Assembly: GCA_003553225.1 (NCBI GenBank)
Contig: PWDW01000190.1
Coordinates: 1-64,000 of the forward strand
DNA: 64,000 nt
Reading direction: 5' to 3'
Source: Halanaerobiaceae bacterium
GTDB lineage: Bacteria > Bacillota > Halanaerobiia > Halanaerobiales > Halarsenatibacteraceae
Positions 1-7,996 of this stretch are shown in pieces (the stretch's first letter is position 1; the number at the start of each line of letters is the position of its first letter). Under the pieces are notes generated by a model. It had not been told where the DNA came from, did not search any database, and worked only from the letters and a program-made list of their open reading frames with translations. The position numbers were made by a program, and so were the translations under genes.

Positions 1-13
1 AAAAAAAATATGT

Positions 14-19
14 TATAAT
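14..19 (+). promoter_or_regulatory. -10 box of tRNA-Leu promoter
   Basis: TATAAT lies 12 bases before the mature tRNA 5' end, which is the right place for a sigma-A -10 element. The -35 element would fall off the left edge of the window, so the promoter is incomplete here. Confidence 0.5.
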
Positions 20-31
20 TATCTATGCTGT

Positions 32-118
32 GCCGAGGTGGTGGAACTGGCAGACACGCAGCGTTGAGGGCGCTGTGGGTTTTTACCTGTGCGGGTTCGA
101 ATCCCGCCCTCGGCACCA
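32..118 (+). tRNA. tRNA-Leu (anticodon GAG)
   Basis: An 87-base class II tRNA with the CCA end encoded. The acceptor arm GCCGAGG pairs with CCTCGGC, followed by ACCA. The anticodon arm CAGCG-TTGAGGG-CGCTG places GAG in the loop, which reads CUC/CUU leucine codons. A long variable arm follows (TGGGT...ACCTG type), and the T arm carries GGTTCGAATCC. The D arm has the expected TGGTGGAACTGGCAGACACG pattern of bacterial leucine tRNAs. Confidence 0.97.
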
Positions 119-181
119 TTTATATGTATATGGTGTTGGATTGTGATAGATTGTATTACATAACAGTAAATTGCATAGATT

Positions 182-220
182 AACCGGAAGCGAAGGCTTC
201 CGGTTTTGTTATGTTTTTTT
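182..220 (+). terminator. Rho-independent terminator after tRNA-Leu
   Basis: A 10-bp stem (AACCGGAAGC / GCTTCCGGTT, GAAG loop) is followed by a T-rich tract ending in seven Ts. It sits about 65 bases downstream of the tRNA on the same strand and probably ends its transcript. Confidence 0.8.
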
Positions 221-284
221 ATTCTGTTGTAAATTCTTGGGTGGGGGTAAAAAGATAAAATAGCTATACTTAAAAAATATCTAT

Positions 285-1235
285 TTAATCTTCCATAATA
301 GCTGCTATTTTTTCCAGATCTCTTTCTGATAACTCTACTTTTACTGCTCCAACATTCTCTTCAACCTGTTCTGGCTTACTGGCCCCAATTAAAGCACTGG
401 TAATTCCCGGCTGATGTAAAATCCAGGCTAAAGCCAGTTGGGCCATGGTTATATCTAAATCCCGGGCAACTTCAATTAATTTTTCCACTTTATCCAAATT
501 TTCATCTGTCAGCATATTTTTTATAAAATCCTGTGTCTTAGGATCAGCAGCTCTACTTCCTTCAGGTAAAGGCTCTCCTTTTCTATATTTACCTGTTAAC
601 AGTCCCTGAGCTAGAGGGGAAAAAACAATTAATCCCATACCATTATCTCTGATAACAGGTACAATCGATTCTTCTATATATCTATCAAATAAATTATAAA
701 CTGGTTGATTTACCACCATATGACTTAAAAGAAATTCATCCTGGACTCTTAGACCTTCAACAATTTGAGCGGCAGTCCATTCACTTACACCAATATAAAG
801 AACTTTACCCTGTCTTAAAAGATCTTCGAATGTTCTCAGAGTTTCCTCCAAAGGTACATTCGGATCAAATCTGTGTGCATAATATATATCAACATAATCA
901 TGATTTAACCTTTTTAAACTCTGATGTATTTGTTCATAAATATGTTTTCTTGATAAACCTTTATCATTGGGGCCTTCTCCCATAGACCCGAATACCTTAG
1001 TTGCCAGAACATATGAATCTCTGGGATATTCATTTAAAGCCTCTCCTACTATTTTTTCAGCTTCTCCTTTAGCATATACATTAGCGGTATCAAACGAATT
1101 TATACCAAGGTCATAAGCTTTATGTATAGTTCTAATAGCTCTATCTTTTTCTACGGAATTACCATAAGTTAACCAGCTGCCCAGACTTATTTCACTAACT
1201 TTTACTCCCGCTTTCCCCAGTTTTCTATATTTCAT
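285..1235 (-). CDS. Aldo/keto reductase, Kv-beta/YghZ-like
   Basis: A 316-residue NADPH-dependent aldo/keto reductase. The N-terminus MKYRKLGKAGVKVSEISLGS, the FDTANVYAKGEAE segment (Asp and Tyr of the catalytic tetrad), ATKVFG (Lys) and YAHRFD are typical of the subfamily related to voltage-gated K-channel beta subunits and YghZ, which reduce aldehydes and methylglyoxal. The C-terminal block SALIGASKPEQVEENVGA is the usual cofactor-binding part. Length is normal. AAGGAGGTTTT precedes the ATG. The next gene on this strand is a decayed oxidoreductase, so the gene may stand alone. True substrate cannot be told from sequence. Confidence 0.9.
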   Translation of the reverse strand: MKYRKLGKAGVKVSEISLGSWLTYGNSVEKDRAIRTIHKAYDLGINSFDTANVYAKGEAEKIVGEALNEYPRDSYVLATKVFGSMGEGPNDKGLSRKHIYEQIHQSLKRLNHDYVDIYYAHRFDPNVPLEETLRTFEDLLRQGKVLYIGVSEWTAAQIVEGLRVQDEFLLSHMVVNQPVYNLFDRYIEESIVPVIRDNGMGLIVFSPLAQGLLTGKYRKGEPLPEGSRAADPKTQDFIKNMLTDENLDKVEKLIEVARDLDITMAQLALAWILHQPGITSALIGASKPEQVEENVGAVKVELSERDLEKIAAIMED

Positions 1236-1434
1236 TAATAAAACCTCCTTCTATTCTTTGTATTTATATAAGATTAGTAGTTTTAATTATAGTTTAAAAA
1301 TACGTAGATATATGTTAACTAGTTTACTATTGTTTATTTTTTTAAAATTATATTATCTAAAACCTGGAATTCATTTTCAATCTTCTTTAAATATATTACT
1401 CCCTGGTTAATAAATAATAAATCATATAATCATT

Positions 1435-2069
1435 TTATATTGATATATGTTTTCCGGTTTGAATAGATTTATATACAGCTTCTGTAATTTCCATGTATTT
1501 TAAACCATCTTTAAAAGTTGTTAATTTCACTTTTTCTTTTCCTCTAATTGCATTTATAAATTCTTGTTCAACTCTCCATTCATCTTCAAACTCAGGGGGT
1601 ATAACAATTTCTTCTAATGAATTTTCATCTTTTGTACCACCATAAAGTTTATTATCACTATACTTTAAAGTTGCTTTACTGCCAAATAAAGAAATACCTG
1701 ATTGACCAGAAAATCCTGAAACCTCTGAAATATTAAAAAAACCTGAGCCCCACAAACCATATCAACTATTATATTTATATGATCTGGAATTTTTATCGCT
1801 TTTTCTTTACCCTTTTCATCTTTTCGCATTTTAACAAATGTTTTTGACATAGCTGTTACTTTTTTTGCTTCCCCGACCCATCTTAAAAGCGTTTCATACC
1901 AGATTCCCATACTCATAACATTTAAACCACTTAAATCTGAATCCTGACGCCATTTTAAATTTTTATTATAATCTATAAAAGAACCACTATCTCTAATTTC
2001 TATAGTAATTTTTTATGTTTAAAACTAAAAACCCAGCTCTTCACCAACAAGAATCACTTTAATCCTCAC
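1435..2069 (-). pseudogene. Decayed Gfo/Idh/MocA-type oxidoreductase
   Basis: Reading the minus strand, one frame gives VRIKVILVGEELGF, then three stops (TAG, TAA, TAA) within about 15 bases, then KITIEIRDSGSFIDYNKNL onward to IPDHINIIVDMVCGAQ. From about 1755 the homology-like reading moves to another frame (GSGFFNISEVSGFSGQSG to the C-terminus ending TGKHISI), at a run of seven Ts. The MSMGIWYETLLRWVG and FNISEVSGFSG blocks look like the C-terminal domain of sugar-linked Gfo/Idh/MocA dehydrogenases. The Rossmann N-terminal part is mostly deleted. Just upstream (about 2070-2130), a short frame ending in ELAQFFAGSMGED overlaps the GTG start, possibly the tail of a lost operon partner. The family call is from pattern memory. 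Confidence 0.7.
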
Positions 2070-2155
2070 CCATACTGCCGGCAAAAAATTGTGCCAGTTC
2101 CTCAACAGTTACCCAGCAAGTTGTTATTTATCCTTTGGAAAACACAAAAAATATT

Positions 2156-3385
2156 TTAAATAAATATGTCCTTAATTTCTTTATCTTCCCCTTTTTCTAA
2201 AGTAAAACTGACATCTTTATCTCCACAACTAATCAGATATTCACCTAAAAATCCAGTGAATTCTATTTGTCCTGCTTTATCTGTGCTAAGTATGGTTTCT
2301 TCGGTCCACCACTTTCCTTTTATTAATTTTAAAAGTTCTTTATAAACCGGCTTGGGAGTCATGTCTTCACGTATTAAACCGGAAGGAGCATTCAGCCACT
2401 GTCCATCAAGTAGATCCCACCAGGTTATACCTGTGACCAGGGGATGGGCAAAAAGAGTTTTATAAAATTCAACTGCTTCTCTGGCCTGGCGTTTTTCTCC
2501 CTGTTCTGTACTCGGCCATTCTTCCGCCTGATAATCATTAAGATCATCATAATGTTCAGGCATGAGTTCTCCCGAAACAAGGGAAGTTTCACTAAACTGA
2601 AGGGGAATATCAAATCTGGAAAAACGCTCTAACACTGATTGTGTTTTTTCTAACCCCCAGTAACCTTGATGCATATGAGATTGAATACCAATAACATCAA
2701 TTTCAATTCCAGCTTCTAAACAACCTTCAATTAAAATATCATAAGCAGAAGAAACATCAAAATCATTAATAATTAAAGTAGCTCCAGTGTCGACAGATCG
2801 GGCAGCTTCAAATAGCTTTTTGATTGTTTTAATTCTACCTATTTCTTTACATACACGAGTAAGTCCATTATCATATTTATCAAATACTGGCATAATAACT
2901 GCTTCATTAATTACATCCCACATATCTACCAAACCTTCGAAATCTTCAACCTCTCGGTGGATCCTTTTGATTTGTGCATCAAGAATTTCTTCATTACTCA
3001 TATCTAATAACCAATCAGGGGCCAGGGTGTGCCAGCATAAGGGATGACCTTTAACCATAAGATTATGTTCCTTACAAAATCGGGCCGTGTTAAGCAGCTC
3101 CTGGGTACGAGGATTACCTTTCGCTGGTTCAAATTGACCCCAATAAAAGGGAAGGGTTACAAAATTCAATAAATTTAAGAAATTATCGATATATTTTTGA
3201 GTTTTCTCTTTTTCAGCACCATTTAGCTCCTCATTAGCATAGGGAATCATTTCAAATCCGTTACAGCCAAATAGAAACTGATGATCTGTTTGTTTAATAG
3301 TTAATTTTTGATTCTTTAATGGTGTTTTATCTTCTCCAAAAACTTTAATAACAGCAGTTGTCTTTCGGTGTTCATAATTATCCAT
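2156..3385 (-). CDS. GH10 endo-1,4-beta-xylanase, cytoplasmic
   Basis: A 409-residue glycoside hydrolase family 10 protein, which cleaves internal beta-1,4 links of xylan or xylo-oligosaccharides with retention. The family blocks are in order: KGHPLCWHT (residues 112-120), WDVINEAV with the acid/base Glu161, INDFD (207-210), IGIQSHMH (233-239), and FSETS with the probable nucleophile Glu266. ITWWDLLDGQWL closes the barrel. There is no signal peptide or carbohydrate-binding module, so it probably acts inside the cell on imported xylo-oligosaccharides. After the barrel (about 355-409) there is a short beta-rich tail; the first 40 residues also look beta-rich. The flanking sugar-dehydrogenase remnant suggests a once larger xylan locus. 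Confidence 0.9.
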   Translation of the reverse strand: MDNYEHRKTTAVIKVFGEDKTPLKNQKLTIKQTDHQFLFGCNGFEMIPYANEELNGAEKEKTQKYIDNFLNLLNFVTLPFYWGQFEPAKGNPRTQELLNTARFCKEHNLMVKGHPLCWHTLAPDWLLDMSNEEILDAQIKRIHREVEDFEGLVDMWDVINEAVIMPVFDKYDNGLTRVCKEIGRIKTIKKLFEAARSVDTGATLIINDFDVSSAYDILIEGCLEAGIEIDVIGIQSHMHQGYWGLEKTQSVLERFSRFDIPLQFSETSLVSGELMPEHYDDLNDYQAEEWPSTEQGEKRQAREAVEFYKTLFAHPLVTGITWWDLLDGQWLNAPSGLIREDMTPKPVYKELLKLIKGKWWTEETILSTDKAGQIEFTGFLGEYLISCGDKDVSFTLEKGEDKEIKDIFI

Positions 3386-3571
3386 TCTTTTATGCCCCTC
3401 TCTGTTTTAAATTCTTGAATCTTACAGATTAATTAGTCAACATTAGCAGGATTACATGTTAATAATACTATAAAAATTATTTTTTGTCATTACCTACCAC
3501 ATTAATTATACACGAACCTAATTCTCGTTTCATATAATAATAGTTTAAAGGGCTGGTTAGTTCTGGTTATA

Positions 3572-4561
3572 TCAGAAACTTTCAGCGCCCCGTTGTTGAG
3601 CAAAAGATATAAGCTTTTTTATTATCTGCTTACTACTCATATTTTCTTTTTCAGCCTGTTTAGGATATATACTATAATAGGGGGATAAGCCGGGCAGGGG
3701 ATTTATTTCAATAAAAGCTGGATCTCCTTGAGGATCCATCTTAAAATCAACCCGGGCCAGATCACGGCACTCCAGTGCTTCAAAAATAGCAAGTGAAGCA
3801 TTTATCATCATGTTTTTTACTTTGCTGGAGATATCAACCGGACATTTAATAATTTTATCATGCTGCTCTTTATACTCATATGAATAAAAATCAAATTCTC
3901 CACCTCCGGTTAGTATTTCAGCCACTGGAAATACCCGGGGTTTATCATTGCCTAACAAAGATACTGTAAATTCCCGGCCGGGCATGAATTCTTCTACCAG
4001 AACAGATTCTTGATAACGGGTAATTGTTTTTTGAATTTCCTGTTCTAATTCTTCTTTATTTTCTGTACAGGCCGTTTTTTCAATCCCTATACTGGAACCC
4101 TCATTATTGGGTTTCACAAAAAGGGGGAAATCTAAATCATATTCTGCCAGCAGGGCCGGTAAATTTTCCACAGACTTTATTTTAAAAAAACCAGGTGTAG
4201 CTATCCCCAGAGATTGAACTATTTGTTTGGTCATCGCTTTATCCAGTGAAGCTGCCAGGGCCAGTCCATCTGAACCAGTGTAGGGTATATTTAAAATTTC
4301 ACATATATTTGGAACAAAAGATTCCCGATTTCTGCTGCCCCAGCTTTCTGTAATATTAAAGACAACATCAGGTTTATGTTTTTTAAAATCTAAGAAAATA
4401 TCCTTATGCCAGGGTAATCTTATAACCTCTCCCATTTCTTCAAGAACACCAGCCATCCAGTTTATGGTCTGTTCACTCTCATATTCTGCCGTGTTTTCAT
4501 CTCTTTTTTGATATAAAGGATGGTTCTCGGCAATATCAAAACAAAATCCTATTTTGGTCAT
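3572..4561 (-). CDS. D-alanine-D-alanine ligase-like ATP-grasp protein
   Basis: A 329-residue ATP-grasp ligase of the Ddl type. Visible motifs are the nucleotide-binding NNEGSSIGIEK segment (about 152-162), VEEFMPGREFTVSLLG, and the Mg-binding ARVDF...FIEINPLPGLSP region near the C-terminus. The N-terminal third is divergent from canonical Ddl, so the substrate may be a different amino acid or peptide. There is no neighbouring mur gene, and a peptidoglycan role is therefore an inference only. A promoter-like element lies at 4762-4792, with a small possible reading frame in between. Confidence 0.75.
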   Translation of the reverse strand: MTKIGFCFDIAENHPLYQKRDENTAEYESEQTINWMAGVLEEMGEVIRLPWHKDIFLDFKKHKPDVVFNITESWGSRNRESFVPNICEILNIPYTGSDGLALAASLDKAMTKQIVQSLGIATPGFFKIKSVENLPALLAEYDLDFPLFVKPNNEGSSIGIEKTACTENKEELEQEIQKTITRYQESVLVEEFMPGREFTVSLLGNDKPRVFPVAEILTGGGEFDFYSYEYKEQHDKIIKCPVDISSKVKNMMINASLAIFEALECRDLARVDFKMDPQGDPAFIEINPLPGLSPYYSIYPKQAEKENMSSKQIIKKLISFAQQRGAESF

Positions 4562-4614
4562 TTTTTATCTCTCCCGTCTGGTCAAAAATAGTTACTGTGC
4601 TGTGGTTTTCAAAA

Positions 4615-4713
4615 TCACAGCTGATCTTTTACCAGCCGTGATGTGAGCTTTTTTTCTTTCCGGACAATAAACTGTTCATATTCTTCACTCAAACTTCTGA
4701 AATTCTCATACAA
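4615..4713 (-). CDS. Possible 32-codon small ORF in the ligase leader
   Basis: A TTG-initiated frame preceded by AAGGATGG. Its product would begin LYENFRSLSEEYEQF and end RLVKDQL, very charged and likely helical. It lies between the promoter-like element at 4762-4792 and the ATP-grasp gene, so it would be translated from the same leader. It could equally be a remnant of a longer gene or chance. No family is recognised. Confidence 0.3.
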   Translation of the reverse strand: MYENFRSLSEEYEQFIVRKEKKLTSRLVKDQL

Positions 4714-4761
4714 AAACCATCCTTATATATAAAATTTATCATATAAGTAATATACAGGTCT

Positions 4762-4792
4762 ATTATAACACTTAAAGTTAACTTCAAGTCAA
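4762..4792 (-). promoter_or_regulatory. Probable sigma-A promoter for the ATP-grasp gene
   Basis: On the minus strand TTGACT and TATAAT are separated by 19 bases. The -10 is perfect and the spacing is long but tolerable. It sits right after the terminator hairpin of the preceding operon, as expected for a new transcription unit. Confidence 0.5.
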
Positions 4793-4825
4793 ATCAAAAA
4801 ATGAACCGGCAGTCTAAACTGCCGG
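4793..4825 (-). terminator. Terminator of the RnfD-like operon
   Basis: An 8-bp stem CCGGCAGT/ACTGCCGG with a 4-base loop is followed on the minus strand by TTCATTTTTTG. It lies 50 bases beyond the stop of the 70-residue membrane protein gene. Confidence 0.75.
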
Positions 4826-4874
4826 CGGGAAGTTTATTAAATTTTTATTTTGTACAAAAATTATTGTTTTACAC

Positions 4875-5087
4875 TCACATCATACCTGAAACTCCAAGTA
4901 CCAGCACCATATATATAACACCTATCACCACTGAAAATTTAACTGCCTTTTTTTTAGCCTGCTGCTGTTCAGTATCGGCAGCATCATCACCGGTAAACTC
5001 CCCCAGCTTAATTTTATACCACAACAGTCCTGCAGCTACCATCAATACAATCAGGGAAATAATTCGAAATAATGATTCATCAGCCAT
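4875..5087 (-). CDS. Small two-helix membrane protein
   Basis: A 70-residue protein with two hydrophobic segments (about 7-24 and 51-69) joined by a charged loop rich in Asp, Gln and Lys. The N-terminal segment is RIISLIVLMVAAGLLWYKI. A GGGGGTGAT ribosome binding site precedes the ATG. It follows the RnfD-like gene by 160 bases and shares its terminator, so the two probably form one unit. No family is recognised. A role as an accessory subunit of the RnfD-like protein is an inference from context. Confidence 0.65.
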   Translation of the reverse strand: MADESLFRIISLIVLMVAAGLLWYKIKLGEFTGDDAADTEQQQAKKKAVKFSVVIGVIYMVLVLGVSGMM

Positions 5088-5247
5088 CTTTAAATCACCC
5101 CCGAATTTATTTTTGTGAATAGTACAGCTGATTATTTATCACGACCAATAATACCTTATATAGGTCTTATTAAAAATTGATACTCTCCATATAAACTGCT
5201 GGATTTTCCATTTATAAATAAAGCCGGACTGCTGCCCAATTCTTATT

Positions 5248-6087
5248 TTAGCCTGCTTTTAATTTATCATCCAGTAAAGGTACAAATATATTCATGATTA
5301 AAATACCAAAGGCCATACCTGCTGCCAGCCAGCCCCAGAACCTCATAATCATTACTATCAATCCTACTCCAATTCCGAATACAATCTGAGCTCTGGGAAA
5401 ACGTGGAGAAGTCATGGGGTCAGTGGCATAGAAAAAGGCCCCAATCATTATACTCCCCGTAAACATATGGAAAAGGGGATTATGGCCCATCAACAGGGCA
5501 AAAACGGTTACAGTTATTAGAATACTTACCGGAATCCGCCAGCGGGCGTATTTCTTATAAATTATGTATATCCCACCCAATAAAATCAAAAGGGCGGAAA
5601 GCTCGCCCATACTTCCGGGCAGCAGACCCAAAAAGGCATCTCCCAGAGCAATTGTTTCTCCTGTTTCCCAAAAATTGGTCAGAGGAGTTGCCGTACTAAC
5701 CATATCTACTCTGGTCTGCCAGGGGGAAAGAGCATTCGGAAAGGCAAATATCAAAAACAATCTACCCAGCAAAGCCGGATTAAATAAATTCTGGCCAAAA
5801 CCACCAAAAAGCTGTTTTCCCACAACCACCCCAAAAGCCACCGAAATTGCTGCAGCATATACCGGAGTACTGGGGGAAAGAGTAAATGAAAATAACAAAC
5901 CGGTAACAACTACACTTAAATTTTTCACCTGGATATTCTGTCCGGCTATTTTTTGATAAACAGCCTCAGCCAGAACAGCAGCCAGTATAGAGGAAACTAT
6001 CAAAATCAGAGCCGACCACCTGTAACTATATAAAGCATATATGGTTACCGGTGTTAAAGCAAACAAAACTCCTTTCATCATTTTCAT
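5248..6087 (-). CDS. Stand-alone RnfD/NqrB-like flavinylated membrane subunit
   Basis: A 279-residue polytopic membrane protein of the RnfD/NqrB family, the subunit that carries covalent FMN in ion-pumping Rnf and Nqr complexes. KQLFGGFGQNLFNPALLGR (91-109) is the family signature. DMVSTATPL (128-136) is the flavinylation motif; by analogy with RnfD, ApbE would attach FMN to Thr134. YATDPMTSPR (about 220-229) is also conserved. No other rnf/nqr gene is in the window, so this is an orphan subunit rather than part of a complete Rnf complex. Its promoter overlaps a Fur-like operator at 6139-6153. It may take part in iron-linked or extracytoplasmic electron transfer. Confidence 0.85.
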   Translation of the reverse strand: MKMMKGVLFALTPVTIYALYSYRWSALILIVSSILAAVLAEAVYQKIAGQNIQVKNLSVVVTGLLFSFTLSPSTPVYAAAISVAFGVVVGKQLFGGFGQNLFNPALLGRLFLIFAFPNALSPWQTRVDMVSTATPLTNFWETGETIALGDAFLGLLPGSMGELSALLILLGGIYIIYKKYARWRIPVSILITVTVFALLMGHNPLFHMFTGSIMIGAFFYATDPMTSPRFPRAQIVFGIGVGLIVMIMRFWGWLAAGMAFGILIMNIFVPLLDDKLKAG

Positions 6088-6125
6088 AAGCCTATCTCTC
6101 CTTTCATCATTAAAATCTTAAAATT

Positions 6126-6154
6126 ATTTTAACACAGATAATAATAATTATCAA
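6126..6154 (-). promoter_or_regulatory. Sigma-A promoter overlapped by a Fur-like operator
   Basis: On the minus strand TTGATA (6149-6154) and TAAAAT (6126-6131) are spaced 17 bases. The 15-mer TGATAATTATTATTA (6139-6153) matches the 7-1-7 Fur box TGATAAT-N-ATTATCA at 13 of 14 defined positions and covers the -35 and part of the spacer. That arrangement fits repression of the RnfD-like gene by an iron-loaded Fur-family repressor. AT-richness makes chance similarity possible. Confidence 0.55.
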
Positions 6155-6210
6155 TTATTAGTATTCTCATTATTATTTTACATTTTTTTTTCAAAAACAG
6201 CTTTCTGCTT

Positions 6211-7644
6211 TTACTCACCGGAAAAGAGATTAAAAACATATGATTCTACCTGTCCCGAAGTCTCATTAACAAGTTCTATTTTCTTATGGGAAAAATAACG
6301 TACTACAAAGGTCTCCACCCCCTGACCAATGGTAAAAGATAAAGCTCCCACTACAGCGGGAGATAAGGCCATTATCCAGGGCAAAAATAGAACAATAACA
6401 AATATAACTGCAAACACAGCGGCAGCATTTAGACCTTTAGCCACACCAATCGCTTTTGTCTCCCGATTATTCATTAAAAGACCCCAGTAAGACTCCCGCA
6501 GAGCCTGAAATAGGGGATAAGGGCTAAAGGCTAAAAGAACCCAGTTACCCGTAGAGGCTATCTCTTCAGAAACCCCCATTACATACAGTAAAATCCAGTA
6601 TCCCAGAGGAGTAATAAAAAGGAAAAAAAGTATTACCGAAGAAGAAAGCCCCACCAGAAAACAAAATTTTCTTGTTTTTCGCCATTTATTCTTTACATTT
6701 TGTTTCACATATACTAAAGATACATTATTTAAATAACCAACAGGACTGGCAATGACCCGCATAACTCCAAAAGCAACCCCATATACTGCCAGGGCCCGGG
6801 TCGGATTAACCGGGCTGCGGGCAATACCACTTTGAACAATAGGATTAATTGTTGAATTAAGAAATCTCATTAAAGCCAGGGGCAGAAAAAAAGATGTTAA
6901 TTCCCAAAAATCAATTGTCTTCCTTTTAACTTCAGGGAATTTAGGCAGCTTTTCTGCTGCCTTACCGGGGGAAGAAAAAAGCCAGATAACCCCGAGAAGA
7001 ATCATAACTCCCTCAATGCCAATACCACCCGTCCAGGCCAAAGCTCCGGCCACAATTCCCGGCATAAAATCCCCCCAGGCCGCAATTCCCAAAAAAGAGA
7101 CCACTATCACCAGGCGAACTGCTGTAGCCGCTGAAGAAATTTTGGTCCTCTTGTGGCTGACAATCAAACCGCGATTTATGTTGCGCAGAGTTTCAACCAG
7201 GGGTAAAAAGCAGGTAATGCGCATTGCCATATAGGCAAATTCAATAGCCCGGGGATCATCAAGGCCAATGATATTGCGCAAAAACCAGCCCCCGATCCTC
7301 GTATAACCCAGCAGAAAAAGCAGCACAAAAAACAAACCACAGACAGTCCATATAAATTTAGAAGATTTGTAAAAACTTTTCCTGTCATCGACCTGGGAGA
7401 TAATAATCTGCATAAACATAAATGTGGGAGCCTTAACCGCATTTGTAACACCCTTAACCACTGTAAAAACTGCAATACTTAATTCAGGATAAGGCAGCCG
7501 GGCAATTGTTGCATTCATCAGTGAATGGGTGGTGGTTATAAATAGAGGAGTTACGGCCAGGGGAAGAAAAAATTTCAATAGTTCCCTGAAGCTAAGACCC
7601 TCATCGGATCCGGGGTTCTTCTCTTGTGTTTCTTTTGCGGACAT
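6211..7644 (-). CDS. MATE/MOP-superfamily membrane exporter (paralogue 1)
   Basis: A 477-residue integral membrane protein with about twelve hydrophobic segments arranged as two halves, each opening with a similar motif (FFLPLAVTPLFITTTHSLMN at 29-48; SFFLPLALMRFLNSTINP in the second half). This layout fits the MATE/MOP transporter superfamily. It resembles the protein at 56715-58112 (shared TTHS.NA...LP.PE start and AL.E.YWGLLM/F.WGVLM block), so the window has two paralogues. GCAGGAGGC precedes the ATG. Substrate is unknown. It lies upstream of the RnfD-like gene on the same strand, but the latter has its own promoter. Confidence 0.75.
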   Translation of the reverse strand: MSAKETQEKNPGSDEGLSFRELLKFFLPLAVTPLFITTTHSLMNATIARLPYPELSIAVFTVVKGVTNAVKAPTFMFMQIIISQVDDRKSFYKSSKFIWTVCGLFFVLLFLLGYTRIGGWFLRNIIGLDDPRAIEFAYMAMRITCFLPLVETLRNINRGLIVSHKRTKISSAATAVRLVIVVSFLGIAAWGDFMPGIVAGALAWTGGIGIEGVMILLGVIWLFSSPGKAAEKLPKFPEVKRKTIDFWELTSFFLPLALMRFLNSTINPIVQSGIARSPVNPTRALAVYGVAFGVMRVIASPVGYLNNVSLVYVKQNVKNKWRKTRKFCFLVGLSSSVILFFLFITPLGYWILLYVMGVSEEIASTGNWVLLAFSPYPLFQALRESYWGLLMNNRETKAIGVAKGLNAAAVFAVIFVIVLFLPWIMALSPAVVGALSFTIGQGVETFVVRYFSHKKIELVNETSGQVESYVFNLFSGE

Positions 7645-7996
7645 TTTTATGCCTCCTGACTGGTAAGGGATGCGGCAAATATTTATCTACAGACATCTGA
7701 ATAATTTCAGCAGTTTTTTATTTATTTAAAATGAATTATACAACAGGAATATACATAGTTCAACCGGCAGAATAATCTGCCGGTGATTATTTAATAATTT
7801 TATTAAATCAATATATTATTTTTTTATTATACATCACATCGGCCAAGCATTTAGCAAAAACTCAGCTGAATTATTAGTATCAACATCTTCAGCAAATCAA
7901 TAATTATAGTAGCTCCACATTTCCTTACCTTAAAGTCTCCTCGAGATCAGCACCTATATCTGTATCCATACTTTCTTTTTATTTATTTTTTTCTCC
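7645..7996. other. Intergenic stretch, no gene
   Basis: No credible reading frame. It holds a hairpin (ACCGGCAG 7763-7770 / CTGCCGGT 7777-7784) that could end the minus-strand epimerase transcript, although its T tract is poor. A 14-codon frame near 7925-7975 on the minus strand (MDTDIGADLEETLR) may be debris. Confidence 0.5.
7763..7784 (-). terminator. Weak hairpin downstream of the epimerase
   Basis: An 8-bp stem with a 6-base loop; its stem sequence is close to that of the terminator at 4806-4825. The minus-strand 3' flank TGAACTATG is not T-rich, so termination is uncertain. Confidence 0.35.

Noticed and set aside
4801-5118. 105-codon plus-strand frame opposite the small membrane protein
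   Set aside because: It begins inside the terminator hairpin and is the antisense shadow of the minus-strand gene, which has a ribosome binding site and membrane-helix pattern.
5248-6087. A complete Rnf or Nqr complex
   Set aside because: Only the D/B-like subunit is present; no rnfABCEG or nqr genes adjoin.
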